64,000 nucleotides of DNA from Gemmobacter sp. 24YEA27 (GTDB taxonomy: Bacteria > Pseudomonadota > Alphaproteobacteria > Rhodobacterales > Rhodobacteraceae). The DNA lies in the NCBI RefSeq assembly GCF_030052995.1, contig NZ_JASJPW010000002.1:186001-250000 (forward strand), read 5' to 3'. Below are positions 34,522 to 43,748 of the stretch, piece after piece; position 1 is the stretch's first letter, and each line of letters starts with the position of its first letter. The translations under genes and the position numbers were made by a program. The notes beneath the pieces were generated by a model, which saw only the letters and a list, made by a program, of their open reading frames with translations, did no database searches and was not told the DNA's origin.

Positions 34522-35136
34522 ATGGATTACGTCAGAAAAGGCAAAGTCGAATGGACCGGGGACAACCCGCCGATCTATCTGAAGACCGACACGAACGGCG
34601 ACTGGTCGACGCTGGCGCTTTTCTTCCGTGTCAACGGATCAGACTATGGTCGCGGTCATATGATCCTCGTGCTGGAGGATCCCTATAATCGCGGGCAGGC
34701 AAATCCGGTCAGGCTGTGCTCCACCGATAACGAACAGCTGGCGCGCTATCTGCTTGATGACTTCGTGCGCAAATTCGGCCTGTTCCGCCCGGCCCAACAG
34801 GCCATCGATGCGCTGCAGGTCATCGGCGGCGCGACGTTCTCGGTCGAGGCGGATTATCCGCGTCACGTGACCGAGATTGCCAGTTTCGGCGGTCATCGTG
34901 TCGAAATGCGCTGGAGTGATCTTCAGGACATGTTCGCGGTCGCACAGCCGCCGAAGGACAGTCAGACCGGCAGGCATGAAATGTTCAGCGTGTTCCAGCC
35001 AGCCGGGTCGGCCTCGATCACTGTCGATGGTCGCAGGCTGGCCGGGGAGACCGTTGAACGCGATTTCTTCGATCGCCGCGCCCAGTCCGCCGCCCTGGCG
35101 CATAGCGAGTCCTGGATCTGCGAAGAACAGACTTGA
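34522..35136 (+). CDS. uncharacterised conserved-context protein
   Basis: 204 residues from ATG 34522 (MDYVRKGKVEWTGDNPPIYL), two bases after the epimerase stop. The longer upstream frame overlaps that gene and is not coding. A mixed alpha/beta protein without signal peptide, Cys clusters or membrane segments, with segments like STLALFFRVNGSDYGRGHMIL and ASFGGHRVEMRW. I do not recognise a family. Tight placement between the epimerase and DUF1116 genes argues for a pathway role, perhaps a lyase, isomerase or small-molecule-binding protein. Confidence 0.7.
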   Translation: MDYVRKGKVEWTGDNPPIYLKTDTNGDWSTLALFFRVNGSDYGRGHMILVLEDPYNRGQANPVRLCSTDNEQLARYLLDDFVRKFGLFRPAQQAIDALQVIGGATFSVEADYPRHVTEIASFGGHRVEMRWSDLQDMFAVAQPPKDSQTGRHEMFSVFQPAGSASITVDGRRLAGETVERDFFDRRAQSAALAHSESWICEEQT

Positions 35137-35190
35137 CCTGCGAACAACCGGCCTGAAACCCGCGCCCCCCACAGAAGCGAAAGACTGCCC

Positions 35191-36354
35191 ATGTCACAGC
35201 CAGATCCTAATGATATTGCCTTTGCGCGGATGAATGCCGTTCAGCCGGAATGGATCGGGCTGCGGCGTCTGGGGGATCTGCCGGGCCTTGATCGCCGGGT
35301 CGTGCTTCATGCTGGCCCGCCCTTTGACCGCTTTGCCGCGATACCGGCTGCGCTGCGCAATTCGCTGAGCAATATCGTGCGGCGCGAAGGCTGGGCGGTT
35401 GATCAGGGTCAGGCGCTGACCCTGCTTGAAAGCGGCGATGTGGTCATCGAGCCCGCACAAAATCACGGCGTCTATGTGCCGCTCGCCGGTGCGGCCGGGC
35501 CGTCGACGATGCTGATCGAGGTCGCCGACAGGGCCAGCGGCCGGTCCGCCTTCAGCCCGATCAATGAGGGCATGGTGCATTGCACCCGTCTCGGTATTCT
35601 GCATGAGGATCTGATTGCCCATCTGCGCTGGCTCGATGACATTCTGGCACCTTGGATCAGCGAAAGGCTCGGGCAGGCTCCGCTGCCGCTTTTCCCGTTA
35701 CTGAAGCAAGCCATTGCGCATGAGGATGATTGCCATTCCCGGACAATTGCGGGGTCGGAGGCGTTGGTCGCGGCGCTGCTCGCGATCAAACCTGCCGGCA
35801 CCGGCGACGGGCAGTTAGCGGCTTTCCTGCACGGAGCCCCGGCATTCGCCCTGAATGTCTGGATGGCGACCTGTGGGCTGATCGCCTCTGCTGCGGCGGG
35901 AGTTGCGGGCTCTGATCTTGTGACCCATGCCGGTGGAAATGGCGTGCATTTCGGCTATCACCTCGCGGGCAATCCGGGTCATTGGCACCTTGTTCCCGCT
36001 CCCGCGATCCGGGGCGATGTCGGGGCGGGTTTTGCACAGAGCGCGCCGCTTCCGGCGCTTGGTGACAGCGCAATCGTAGATGTACTTGGTCTCGGCGGGC
36101 AGATCCTTGCAACTGCGGCACCCGTGCGCGCAGCCCTCGCAGCCCATCTCCCCGCAGATGCGACCACGCGCCCGGCGACCTTTCTTCACGGGGTGCTTGA
36201 TGGATTCGGTGCCCTCGCCGCAACGGATGCGGCAAAGGTCCGGGCCACGAATACCGGCCCGATCATTCTTCTTGGCATTATTGACGGTCACGGCCGCTTT
36301 GGCCGCGTTGGCGGCGGATGTGTTGTGGGAGACGACAAGACCTTCCCGAACTGA
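35191..36354 (+). CDS. DUF1116 family protein (AllG-like)
   Basis: 387 residues recognised as DUF1116 from its ordered segments: VVLHAGPPFDRF, ALTLLESGDVVIEPAQNHGV, FSPINEG, HLRWLDDILAPW, HEDDCHSRTIAG, THAGGNGVHFGYHL and GDSAIVDVLGLGG. Members include AllG, a subunit of oxamate carbamoyltransferase, and proteins near FdrA. No FdrA/AllF partner is present here. In this cluster, with an amidase next door, it may transfer or release a carbamoyl or acyl group; that is inference. Good spacing and RBS (GAAAGACTG) upstream. Confidence 0.78.
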   Translation: MSQPDPNDIAFARMNAVQPEWIGLRRLGDLPGLDRRVVLHAGPPFDRFAAIPAALRNSLSNIVRREGWAVDQGQALTLLESGDVVIEPAQNHGVYVPLAGAAGPSTMLIEVADRASGRSAFSPINEGMVHCTRLGILHEDLIAHLRWLDDILAPWISERLGQAPLPLFPLLKQAIAHEDDCHSRTIAGSEALVAALLAIKPAGTGDGQLAAFLHGAPAFALNVWMATCGLIASAAAGVAGSDLVTHAGGNGVHFGYHLAGNPGHWHLVPAPAIRGDVGAGFAQSAPLPALGDSAIVDVLGLGGQILATAAPVRAALAAHLPADATTRPATFLHGVLDGFGALAATDAAKVRATNTGPIILLGIIDGHGRFGRVGGGCVVGDDKTFPN

Positions 36355-36406
36355 ACCCAGGCAATGGCGGCCCCTGACGCGGGCCGCCGCACCGAGGAAA
36401 GACAAG

Positions 36407-36847
36407 ATGCGATATCTTCACACGATGGTCCGGGTCGCTGATCTTGAGGCTTCGCTTGCGTTTTATTGTGGCGTGCTCGGCCTGCAGGAGACGAGGCGGC
36501 GCAGTTCTGAGGCCGGGCGCTACACAATCGTCTATCTGGCCGCGCCGGATGATCTTGCGGCTGTCGCAGCACAGGATGCCCCCATTCTGGAACTGACCTG
36601 GAACTGGGATCCGGAGGCATACATAGGGGGCAGGAACTTTGGCCACCTCGCCTATGAAGTGGCGGATATCCATGAGACCTGCGCCCGGATTGCGGCGGCG
36701 GGGATCACGATAAACCGGCCTCCGCGGGACGGCTATATGGCCTTTATTCGTTCCCCGGACGGAATTTCCATCGAGTTTCTCCAGCACGGTGAGCGGCTTA
36801 CCCCAGAGGAGCCATGGGCGTCGCTGCCAAACAGCGGCAGCTGGTGA
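36407..36847 (+). CDS. VOC family protein (glyoxalase I-like)
   Basis: 146 residues from ATG 36407 after GAGGAAAG. All four glyoxalase I metal ligands are in place: His5 (YLHTM), Glu62 (ILELTWN), His80 (FGHLAYE) and Glu123 (SIEFLQ). The fold is the two-module VOC barrel at the normal size for lactoylglutathione lyase. It could detoxify methylglyoxal made by the pathway or isomerise/dioxygenate an intermediate. Its location between DUF1116 and amidase suggests a pathway-specific task. Confidence 0.85.
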   Translation: MRYLHTMVRVADLEASLAFYCGVLGLQETRRRSSEAGRYTIVYLAAPDDLAAVAAQDAPILELTWNWDPEAYIGGRNFGHLAYEVADIHETCARIAAAGITINRPPRDGYMAFIRSPDGISIEFLQHGERLTPEEPWASLPNSGSW

Positions 36848-36884
36848 CGCTTCCCGCCTTCAACCCAGATCGGACAGTAGCATC

Positions 36885-38153
36885 ATGTCTTTCACAGACC
36901 ATTTCGCGGATTGTCAGGCAAGGATCCTGGCTGACGAGGCGCAGATCCGTGCCTTTTCCGCGATTGATTACGGGGTTTTGCAGGCCGAGTTGGACAATGC
37001 TCCGACCAGCGGAGCCCTTGCCGGGCGGCTGATCGGGGTCAAGGATATCATCGACGCGCGGCCTTACACGACCTCCAGCGGCTCTCCTCTGCACCAAGGG
37101 CGCAAACCCGCCGCCGATGCCGCTGCCGTTGCTCAGTTGCGCGCAGCGGGCGCCGTGATCGCGGGGAAGACAGTCACCACCGAATTCGCCTTCTTCTCAC
37201 CTGGCCCGACCCGGAACCCTCATGATCTGACGCGCACGCCGGGAGGGTCCTCCAGCGGATCGGCGGCCGCCGTGGCCTGCGGCTTCGTCGATATCGCATT
37301 GGGATCCCAGACGGCGGCCTCCATCACGCGCCCGGCCTCCTATTGCGGCGTGGTTGGCTTCAAGCCAGGCTTTGGCAGCTACAGCCTGGTGGGTGTCGGA
37401 ACGCTTGCCCCGTCTTTCGACACGCTCGGGCTTCTGGCCGCAGATGTCCGCAGCCTGGCCGAAGCCCATGCTGTTCTGGCAGCCCCCGTTGCTGCCAAAG
37501 CGGTGCGCGAGCCACGCCCGGCGCGCCGCATCGGGCTTTGTCGTACCCCGTGGTGGGATCAGGCTGAGGATGCGACCCGGCAGGCGATCCAGACAGCCGG
37601 TATGATCTTTGCCGCTGAAGCGGAGATAGTCGAAACCGATCTTGAAGCCTTCGCGGATGGGGCACGGCTGCAGGCTGACATCATGGCCTACGAGGCAGCA
37701 CAAAGCCTGTTTCAGGAGATGCAGCATGCAGACATGATGAGCCCGGTTCTGCACAGGATGTTGGTCCACGGCAGCGACATTTCCCGCGCCGAACATCTGA
37801 AAAACCTGTGCCAGGCCGAGGAGCTGCGGCTGCGGATGGCGGAACTCATCGCGGGTTTCGACATCCTTCTTGCCCCAGCTGCACCGGGCGAGGCCCCGGT
37901 CGGGCTAGCTTCCACCGGCGATCCGGTCTTCAGCCGTTTGTGGAGCCTCCTGCGGCTGCCCTCGATCACTTTGCCGGGACTGACCGGGCGGTCTGGTCTG
38001 CCGGTCGGCGTCCAGCTGCTGTCGGCCAGCCAGCAGGACGAAGAGCTGCTTGGCCATGCGCTCTGGGCCGAACGTCTGCTGCCCGATCGCCCCCGAACGA
38101 AGCTGCGTGACATCCGGCAAAAAGCGCAAGAAGGCGCGGGACCGATTTCCTGA
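36885..38153 (+). CDS. amidase (amidase signature family)
   Basis: 422 residues from ATG 36885 (MSFTDHFADC). The Ser-cisSer-Lys catalytic system is visible: Lys53 in IGVKDIID, the Ser cluster 122-124 in PGGSSSGSAAA and the nucleophile Ser146 in GSQTAASITRPA. This hydrolase class opens amides, ureido groups and cyclic imides. With DUF1116 upstream and an ABC transporter downstream it suggests a nitrogen-containing substrate for the cluster. No signal peptide; cytoplasmic. Confidence 0.9.
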   Translation: MSFTDHFADCQARILADEAQIRAFSAIDYGVLQAELDNAPTSGALAGRLIGVKDIIDARPYTTSSGSPLHQGRKPAADAAAVAQLRAAGAVIAGKTVTTEFAFFSPGPTRNPHDLTRTPGGSSSGSAAAVACGFVDIALGSQTAASITRPASYCGVVGFKPGFGSYSLVGVGTLAPSFDTLGLLAADVRSLAEAHAVLAAPVAAKAVREPRPARRIGLCRTPWWDQAEDATRQAIQTAGMIFAAEAEIVETDLEAFADGARLQADIMAYEAAQSLFQEMQHADMMSPVLHRMLVHGSDISRAEHLKNLCQAEELRLRMAELIAGFDILLAPAAPGEAPVGLASTGDPVFSRLWSLLRLPSITLPGLTGRSGLPVGVQLLSASQQDEELLGHALWAERLLPDRPRTKLRDIRQKAQEGAGPIS

Positions 38154-38208
38154 CCAGAGAACACCGATCCGGGGAATAGCCCGGACATCGCGGAGGTAAC
38201 CAATTCAG

Positions 38209-39306
38209 ATGGCCCATGATACTGGCGAATATGTCGCCTTCAGGAATGTACAGAAAAGCTATGATGGTGAGACACTTGTCGTCAAAGACCTGAATCTCTC
38301 AATCAGCCAGGGGGAGTTCCTGACCATGCTCGGCCCGTCGGGTTCGGGCAAGACAACCTCCCTAATGATGCTTGCAGGTTTTGAAACTGCGACCAATGGG
38401 CAGATCCTGCTTGATGGCCGACCGATCAATCAGGTGCCGCCGCATAAACGCGGCATTGGAATGGTCTTCCAGAATTACGCACTGTTCCCGCACATGACCG
38501 TTGGCGAAAATCTTGCCTTCCCGCTGGAAGTGCGCAGCATGGGCAAGGATGAGCGCGAAACGCGGATCAAACGCGCGCTGGATATGGTGCAGATGGGGTC
38601 CTTTGCCGCGCGCCGCCCTGCTCAGCTTTCAGGTGGTCAGCAACAGCGGATTGCTCTTGCGCGGGCGCTGGTATTTGATCCGAAATTGGTGCTGATGGAT
38701 GAACCGCTCGGAGCGCTGGATAAACAGCTGCGTGAACATATGCAGTTTGAGATCAAGCATCTGCATGACTCTCTCGGTATCACGGTTGTTTATGTGACCC
38801 ATGATCAGGGCGAGGCCCTGACAATGTCTGATCGGGTTGCGGTCTTTAATGATGGCCGTATTCAGCAGCTCGCCCCTCCGGCCGATCTTTATGAACGCCC
38901 CGGGAACAGTTTCGTCGCGCAATTTATTGGCGAGAATAACAAACTTCCGGGAATTGTCGAAGAACTGCGTGATGACAGAGCTTTGATCCGTATGGCCACC
39001 GGCGAGCTGATTGATGCAACTGCGGTCAACATTCAAAAAAAAGGTGAGAAGACCATAGTTTCAATCCGCCCCGAGCGAGTGGAAATCAATACTGAACTGA
39101 TGCCAGAAAATGCCCATCTTCTGGACGCTGAAGTCCGGGAGATCATCTATATGGGCGATATTCTGCGTGCCCGTATGCGGGTTGCAGGATCCGAGGATTT
39201 CGTCGTGAAGCTCAGAAATTCCATCGGGCAAAGACGCCTTAATCCGGGCGAAAAGATTCGGATCGGCTGGCATCCGCAGGATGCGCGTGCGCTTGACGCT
39301 GTCTGA
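38209..39306 (+). CDS. ABC transporter ATP-binding protein (spermidine/putrescine type)
   Basis: 365 residues. Walker A is GPSGSGKTT (Lys48), then a Q-loop in FQNYALFPHMTV, signature LSGGQQQRIALARAL, Walker B LVLMDEPLGALD and switch His in VTHDQGEA. The C-terminal TOBE domain (about 280-350) is typical of PotA-like ATPases. GGAGGTAA precedes the ATG. First of four consecutive transporter genes (ATPase, binding protein, two permeases). Substrate likely a small cationic or amide-bearing compound. Confidence 0.93.
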   Translation: MAHDTGEYVAFRNVQKSYDGETLVVKDLNLSISQGEFLTMLGPSGSGKTTSLMMLAGFETATNGQILLDGRPINQVPPHKRGIGMVFQNYALFPHMTVGENLAFPLEVRSMGKDERETRIKRALDMVQMGSFAARRPAQLSGGQQQRIALARALVFDPKLVLMDEPLGALDKQLREHMQFEIKHLHDSLGITVVYVTHDQGEALTMSDRVAVFNDGRIQQLAPPADLYERPGNSFVAQFIGENNKLPGIVEELRDDRALIRMATGELIDATAVNIQKKGEKTIVSIRPERVEINTELMPENAHLLDAEVREIIYMGDILRARMRVAGSEDFVVKLRNSIGQRRLNPGEKIRIGWHPQDARALDAV

Positions 39307-39372
39307 AGACCAGTCGTTGAAGACCCCGGCCCTGCGCAGCCGGTCAATAAAAAATCAACCGGGAGAAATGAA

Positions 39373-40443
39373 ATGAGAAAACTGCTTCTTTCCACTGTTC
39401 TGAGTTGTATGGCTTTCACGAGCCAGGCAGACGTCACTGTTATGTCCTGGGGTGGTGCATATGGAACTGCACAGAATGAAGCGCATCTGAAACCATTCAC
39501 AGAAAAGACTGGAATACGTACTAAGATGGTCGATACCGACAATGCGGCTTCGCCAATTCGCGCCATGGTCGAAGCTGGGAATGTCACGGTTGATGTAGCC
39601 TCCATCGAGCTGGCAGATGCCACCCGTCTTTGCGATGAAGGAATGCTTGAGCCCATCGACCCGGCCACATTGCCTGCCGGCTCGGATGGAACTGCTGCGG
39701 AAGAGGATTTCTTTCATGGTGGCATAACAGATTGCGCTGTCGGAACAGACCTCTGGGCGAATATCATTGCCTTTGACTCTACTAAGTTCAGCGGCGAAGC
39801 ACCTTCGAAAGCCGCGGACTTTTTTGACACTGAAAAATTCCCGGGCAAACGGGGTCTGAAAAAGAATCCTAAAGCTGTTCTGGAGCTCGCACTGATGGCC
39901 GATGGGGTACCGGCAGATGAGGTCTATGCCATTCTGGAAACCCCCGAAGGCCGTGATCGCGCATTTGCCAAACTCGATACGATCAAAAAGGATATCGTCT
40001 GGTGGGAAGCCGGCGCGCAGCCGCCACAATTGCTGGCGGATGGCGAAGTTCTGATGACCACTGCCTATAATGGACGGATCTTCAATGCATACATTGAAGA
40101 GGGAAAGCCCTTTGAAATCATCTGGGATGGTCAGATTTACGAGCTGAACACCTATGCCATCCCGAAGGGGGCGCCCAATCTGGAAGAAGCGATGGAATTC
40201 GTCCGGTTCGCCACTTCGACCGAAGGACTGGCTGAGCAGTCAAGGTATATCTCTTACGGACCTCCTCGCAAATCCTCTAACGCGATGGAGATTATCTACA
40301 AGGACGGGAAAACCGTCATGGCTCCGAATTTGCCGAGCTCACCAGAAAACCGGGAAAATGCACTTGAAACCTCCATCGAATTCTGGGTCGACCGGGATAC
40401 CGAATTGAATGAGCGTTTCAACAACTGGCTGATTGCGAACTGA
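39373..40443 (+). CDS. ABC transporter periplasmic substrate-binding protein (PotD-like)
   Basis: 356 residues with a Sec signal peptide (MRKLLLSTVLSCMAFTSQA, cleavage near residue 19). The mature start DVTVMSWGGAYGTAQNEA is the familiar opening of polyamine/opine-type binding proteins. Later conserved features include WWEAGAQPPQLLADGEV and YNGRIFNAY. It delivers substrate to the two permeases encoded next. Codon use is less GC-biased than in the enzyme genes upstream. Confidence 0.92.
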   Translation: MRKLLLSTVLSCMAFTSQADVTVMSWGGAYGTAQNEAHLKPFTEKTGIRTKMVDTDNAASPIRAMVEAGNVTVDVASIELADATRLCDEGMLEPIDPATLPAGSDGTAAEEDFFHGGITDCAVGTDLWANIIAFDSTKFSGEAPSKAADFFDTEKFPGKRGLKKNPKAVLELALMADGVPADEVYAILETPEGRDRAFAKLDTIKKDIVWWEAGAQPPQLLADGEVLMTTAYNGRIFNAYIEEGKPFEIIWDGQIYELNTYAIPKGAPNLEEAMEFVRFATSTEGLAEQSRYISYGPPRKSSNAMEIIYKDGKTVMAPNLPSSPENRENALETSIEFWVDRDTELNERFNNWLIAN

Positions 40444-40507
40444 GCACTATGCCGGACCGGCCAGGGGACATCCCCCTGGCCTGGACGCAACTTCAGGGAA
40501 GAGATCG

Positions 40508-41770
40508 ATGGCCAGTATCACCCAGACAGCCGTTCCTGCCAGTTCACTGGCATCGGAAGGCCTGCCCCTTAAATTCAGACTCGCGCGCGCCCAGGCACGA
40601 AGCAGGCGCAGGGCCTTCCTACTGGTCCTACCATTGTTGCTTTTCGTCACGCTGACCTTCGTTCTTCCGATTGGCCAGATGCTTCAGCGCTCACTGTATC
40701 ACGATGGCTTCTCAGCTGCGGCACCCTCGCTGGCCCAATGGTTCAGTGAAAACCCCGAAGACACCCGGCCCGATGAGGCGGGTTTTGCGGCCCTTGCCGC
40801 GGATCTGCGCTACATGAAAGAGCAAAATCTGGCCGGAGCCGCTGGAACCCGGATCAATTACAGTGTGCCTGGCAGCCGTTCGCTTTTCACCAGCGCTGCA
40901 CGCAGAACGGATGATCTGGAAGCGCCCTACAGGGATGCCATCCTCGGCCTGGATCAAAAATGGGATGATCCTCAGATTTGGGTCGCCATGCGCGAAGCTT
41001 CCTCGCCGTGGACGTCAGATTTTTATCTGACCGCACTGGATATTCAGCGCGGAGCAGACGGAACGCTGGAACGTGTGGATGAGCACTCGCGCGTTTATCT
41101 CGCGCTTTACGGCAAGACATTCTTGCTCTCGGGCGTGATTACGGTCATCTGCCTGGTGCTGGCCTTTCCGATTGCGCATCTTCTGGCGACATTGCCGATG
41201 GGCAAGGCCAATCTCCTGATGATCCTTGTACTCCTGCCGTTCTGGACGTCGCTGCTTGTGCGTACCACGTCCTGGATTGTCTTACTGCAGGGCCAGGGCG
41301 TCCTGAACTCGCTGTTGATTTCTGCAGGCATCATCGGGGAGGACGGACGCCTCGCACTGATCTATAATCAGACCGGAACCATCATAGTGATGGTCCACAT
41401 CTTGCTGCCTTTCATGGTTCTCCCGATCTATTCGGTGATGCGGGTGATCCCTCCTGCCTATGCAAGGGCGGCGCGCAGCCTTGGCGCCACTTCCTGGACC
41501 ACCTTCCGCCGCATCTATGCACCCCAAACCCTGCCGGGGATCGGTGCGGGTGTACTTTTGGTCTTTATCCTCGCCGTCGGTTACTACATCACCCCCGCTT
41601 TGGTCGGGGGCGCTGACGGACAACTCTTCTCCAACCAGATCCAGTTCCACATGACCCGCTCGAATTGGAGCCAGGCTGCCGCTCAGGCCGCGATGTTGCT
41701 TGCCGGGGTTCTGGTGCTCTACTGGCTCTACGACCGCCTTATCGGCATCGACAAACTCAAGCTCGGCTAA
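40508..41770 (+). CDS. ABC transporter permease (PotB-like)
   Basis: 420 residues from ATG 40508 after AGGGAAGAG. A short basic N-terminus precedes the first membrane helix (FLLVLPLLLFVTLTF), then a long periplasmic region (about 70-205) and five more helices. The ATPase-contact EAA-like loop is RAARSLGATSWTTFRRIYAPQTLPG. The large first periplasmic loop is characteristic of this permease type. Pairs with the permease 11 bp downstream. Confidence 0.92.
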   Translation: MASITQTAVPASSLASEGLPLKFRLARAQARSRRRAFLLVLPLLLFVTLTFVLPIGQMLQRSLYHDGFSAAAPSLAQWFSENPEDTRPDEAGFAALAADLRYMKEQNLAGAAGTRINYSVPGSRSLFTSAARRTDDLEAPYRDAILGLDQKWDDPQIWVAMREASSPWTSDFYLTALDIQRGADGTLERVDEHSRVYLALYGKTFLLSGVITVICLVLAFPIAHLLATLPMGKANLLMILVLLPFWTSLLVRTTSWIVLLQGQGVLNSLLISAGIIGEDGRLALIYNQTGTIIVMVHILLPFMVLPIYSVMRVIPPAYARAARSLGATSWTTFRRIYAPQTLPGIGAGVLLVFILAVGYYITPALVGGADGQLFSNQIQFHMTRSNWSQAAAQAAMLLAGVLVLYWLYDRLIGIDKLKLG

Positions 41771-41781
41771 GGAAAAAAGAT

Positions 41782-42708
41782 ATGGCCCTCCAAACCTATG
41801 CCGATCCGCTTGAGCGCGCCTGGTACTATGCCTATATGGTGATTTGCACGCTGATTTTCATCTTTCTAATCGCGCCTATCCTTGTCATCATCCCGCTATC
41901 CTTCAACGCCGAGCCCTATTTTACCTTTACCGAGAAAATGCTGACTTTCGACCCGGCGGGATATTCCCTCAGGTGGTATGATGCCCTGGTCTCAACGGGA
42001 ATGCAGCAACCTGACGCCGTCAGTGGCTGGTGGTCAGATATGTGGGCCAACGCGGCCTGGGTAAAAGCGGCCCGGAACTCGCTGATCATAGGTTTCTGGT
42101 CAACGATCCTTGCCACCACTCTCGGCACCCTTGCTGCTCTTGGCCTGTCGCGCCCGGAAATGCCCTATCGGCGACTGATCATGGCCTTGCTCATCTCGCC
42201 GATGATCGTGCCGATCATCATCGTGGCGACGGGGATGTTTTTCTTCTACTCTAACCCATGTTCGATTATCGGCATGCAATGTGGTCGCCTGACCTCGACA
42301 TATACCGGAATTGTGCTTGCCCATGCCGTGCTTGGCATCCCCTTTGTCATCATCACTGTCACGGCAACACTGTCGGGTTTCGATCAGTCGCTGATCCGCG
42401 CTGCCGCAAGCCTCGGGGCAAACCCCAGAATTACGTTCTTCAAAGTGATCATGCCGCTGATTCTGCCCGGGGTTATTTCCGGCGGCCTGTTTGCATTCGT
42501 CACATCTTTTGATGAGGTGGTCGCGGTCCTGTTCATTGCGGGCCCGGATCAGCAAACCATCCCGCGGCAAATGTGGAATGGAATTCGCGAATCCATCAGC
42601 CCGGCAATCCTCGCGGTTGCAACAATACTTGTGGTGCTTTCGATTGCACTCCTGACAACTATTGAGATTTTGCGTCGCAGATCCGACCGTTTGAGAGGTG
42701 TGAGCTGA
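41782..42708 (+). CDS. ABC transporter permease (PotC-like)
   Basis: 308 residues from ATG 41782 (MALQTYADPLERAW). Six hydrophobic segments with the coupling loop RAAASLGANPRITFFKVIMPLILPG. An earlier in-frame start overlaps the first permease gene and is unlikely. Last gene of the Rieske-transporter cluster. After it comes a 171-bp gap, then a gene of different composition. Confidence 0.92.
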   Translation: MALQTYADPLERAWYYAYMVICTLIFIFLIAPILVIIPLSFNAEPYFTFTEKMLTFDPAGYSLRWYDALVSTGMQQPDAVSGWWSDMWANAAWVKAARNSLIIGFWSTILATTLGTLAALGLSRPEMPYRRLIMALLISPMIVPIIIVATGMFFFYSNPCSIIGMQCGRLTSTYTGIVLAHAVLGIPFVIITVTATLSGFDQSLIRAAASLGANPRITFFKVIMPLILPGVISGGLFAFVTSFDEVVAVLFIAGPDQQTIPRQMWNGIRESISPAILAVATILVVLSIALLTTIEILRRRSDRLRGVS

Positions 42709-42879
42709 CAAATATGCGTCGTTGGCCCGCACCCACTAAGAAAGAAGATCGATAAAATCTGCCATGTCCGCTCCATCGCACATTTCAACCATCATGTCCG
42801 ATACTATGCTGTGGTGTAAGTCGAACGGCAGCTTCCAGGAATACGGCGATGCAGCATCAGGGAGAACTGAGCGGCGGCT

Positions 42880-43623
42880 ATGGGCCGTGCCCGTTTGGGG
42901 TGGCGCTTGGTGCATCAGATTGTAGGTTGGATCGAAATTTGCGGAGGTGCTCTACTGTTGAAATCGCGTACAGATTGGAAAGTTGTGCGTTGGGAAACCG
43001 TGAAGGGTGTTGCAAGCAACGACTTCACGCGGGTCGTAGGGCTGATACCTATAGCCGGTTACCTGATCCTTTTTAACGATGAAATCGCTGGGATTCTTTC
43101 TTTCGATGCACTAGCAGGCGTTGCTGGAACTGAGAGATCTCCCTTCCTCTTGGACGGCCTGACCAAGCTTCGATTGGTGTTCTTCGGCAGCCTATGCGTG
43201 TTCTGTTCATTTCTGACCTACAGATTGTTCCGCCCAGAAGTGTTGGAAGCCGCCAAAAGCGACCTGGAATTTTCTGAAGTAGTAAGGCAGCGATACAGCG
43301 TCTACGATCTGGCCCAGATAGAAGAGCGCGTTCATTCTGAAGCGTGGGTCGAACGGACAGAGGCATTTTGGATAGTGTTGGGCACGCAGCGCTCCAAGAA
43401 GCCCGTGGTTTCAGGTTTTAGGCCAGACGTCAGAGCCGAAATGTTCTCTAAGCATGGCGACTACATAGGCTTTCTCGCCAGAGAATGGTGGGTTGGTATG
43501 ATGCACACCTATAAGCCCGCACGAATATGCGCCCTGGTGCTTGGAGTTCTGGGATATGCCATGCTGGCAGTTCCCACCTTGGACATCGCTCAAGCCGTTC
43601 TACGGCACATATTCACCAGCTAG
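42880..43623 (+). CDS. membrane protein, N-terminus probably replaced by repeat sequence
   Basis: 247 residues, lower GC. Hydrophobic segments are near 15-27, 52-65, 105-120 and 210-235, with a hydrophilic middle domain. The first codons (MGRARLG) fall in a repeat tail (about 42830-42890) that also precedes the MITE-like repeats at 45910 and 59020, so the native start has probably been lost. No family recognised; a small defence-type or signalling membrane protein is possible. Confidence 0.5.
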   Translation: MGRARLGWRLVHQIVGWIEICGGALLLKSRTDWKVVRWETVKGVASNDFTRVVGLIPIAGYLILFNDEIAGILSFDALAGVAGTERSPFLLDGLTKLRLVFFGSLCVFCSFLTYRLFRPEVLEAAKSDLEFSEVVRQRYSVYDLAQIEERVHSEAWVERTEAFWIVLGTQRSKKPVVSGFRPDVRAEMFSKHGDYIGFLAREWWVGMMHTYKPARICALVLGVLGYAMLAVPTLDIAQAVLRHIFTS

Positions 43624-43748
43624 TGCGCACTTGCGGCGAAGATCTGGTCTGGCGCGCCGCACTGCGGCGTGGCTGGAAAATAACCAATGTCCGATTAGGG
43701 CCGTCCTATTGGAAGGGCGTGATACCCCGCCCTCCGACATGGTCCAAG

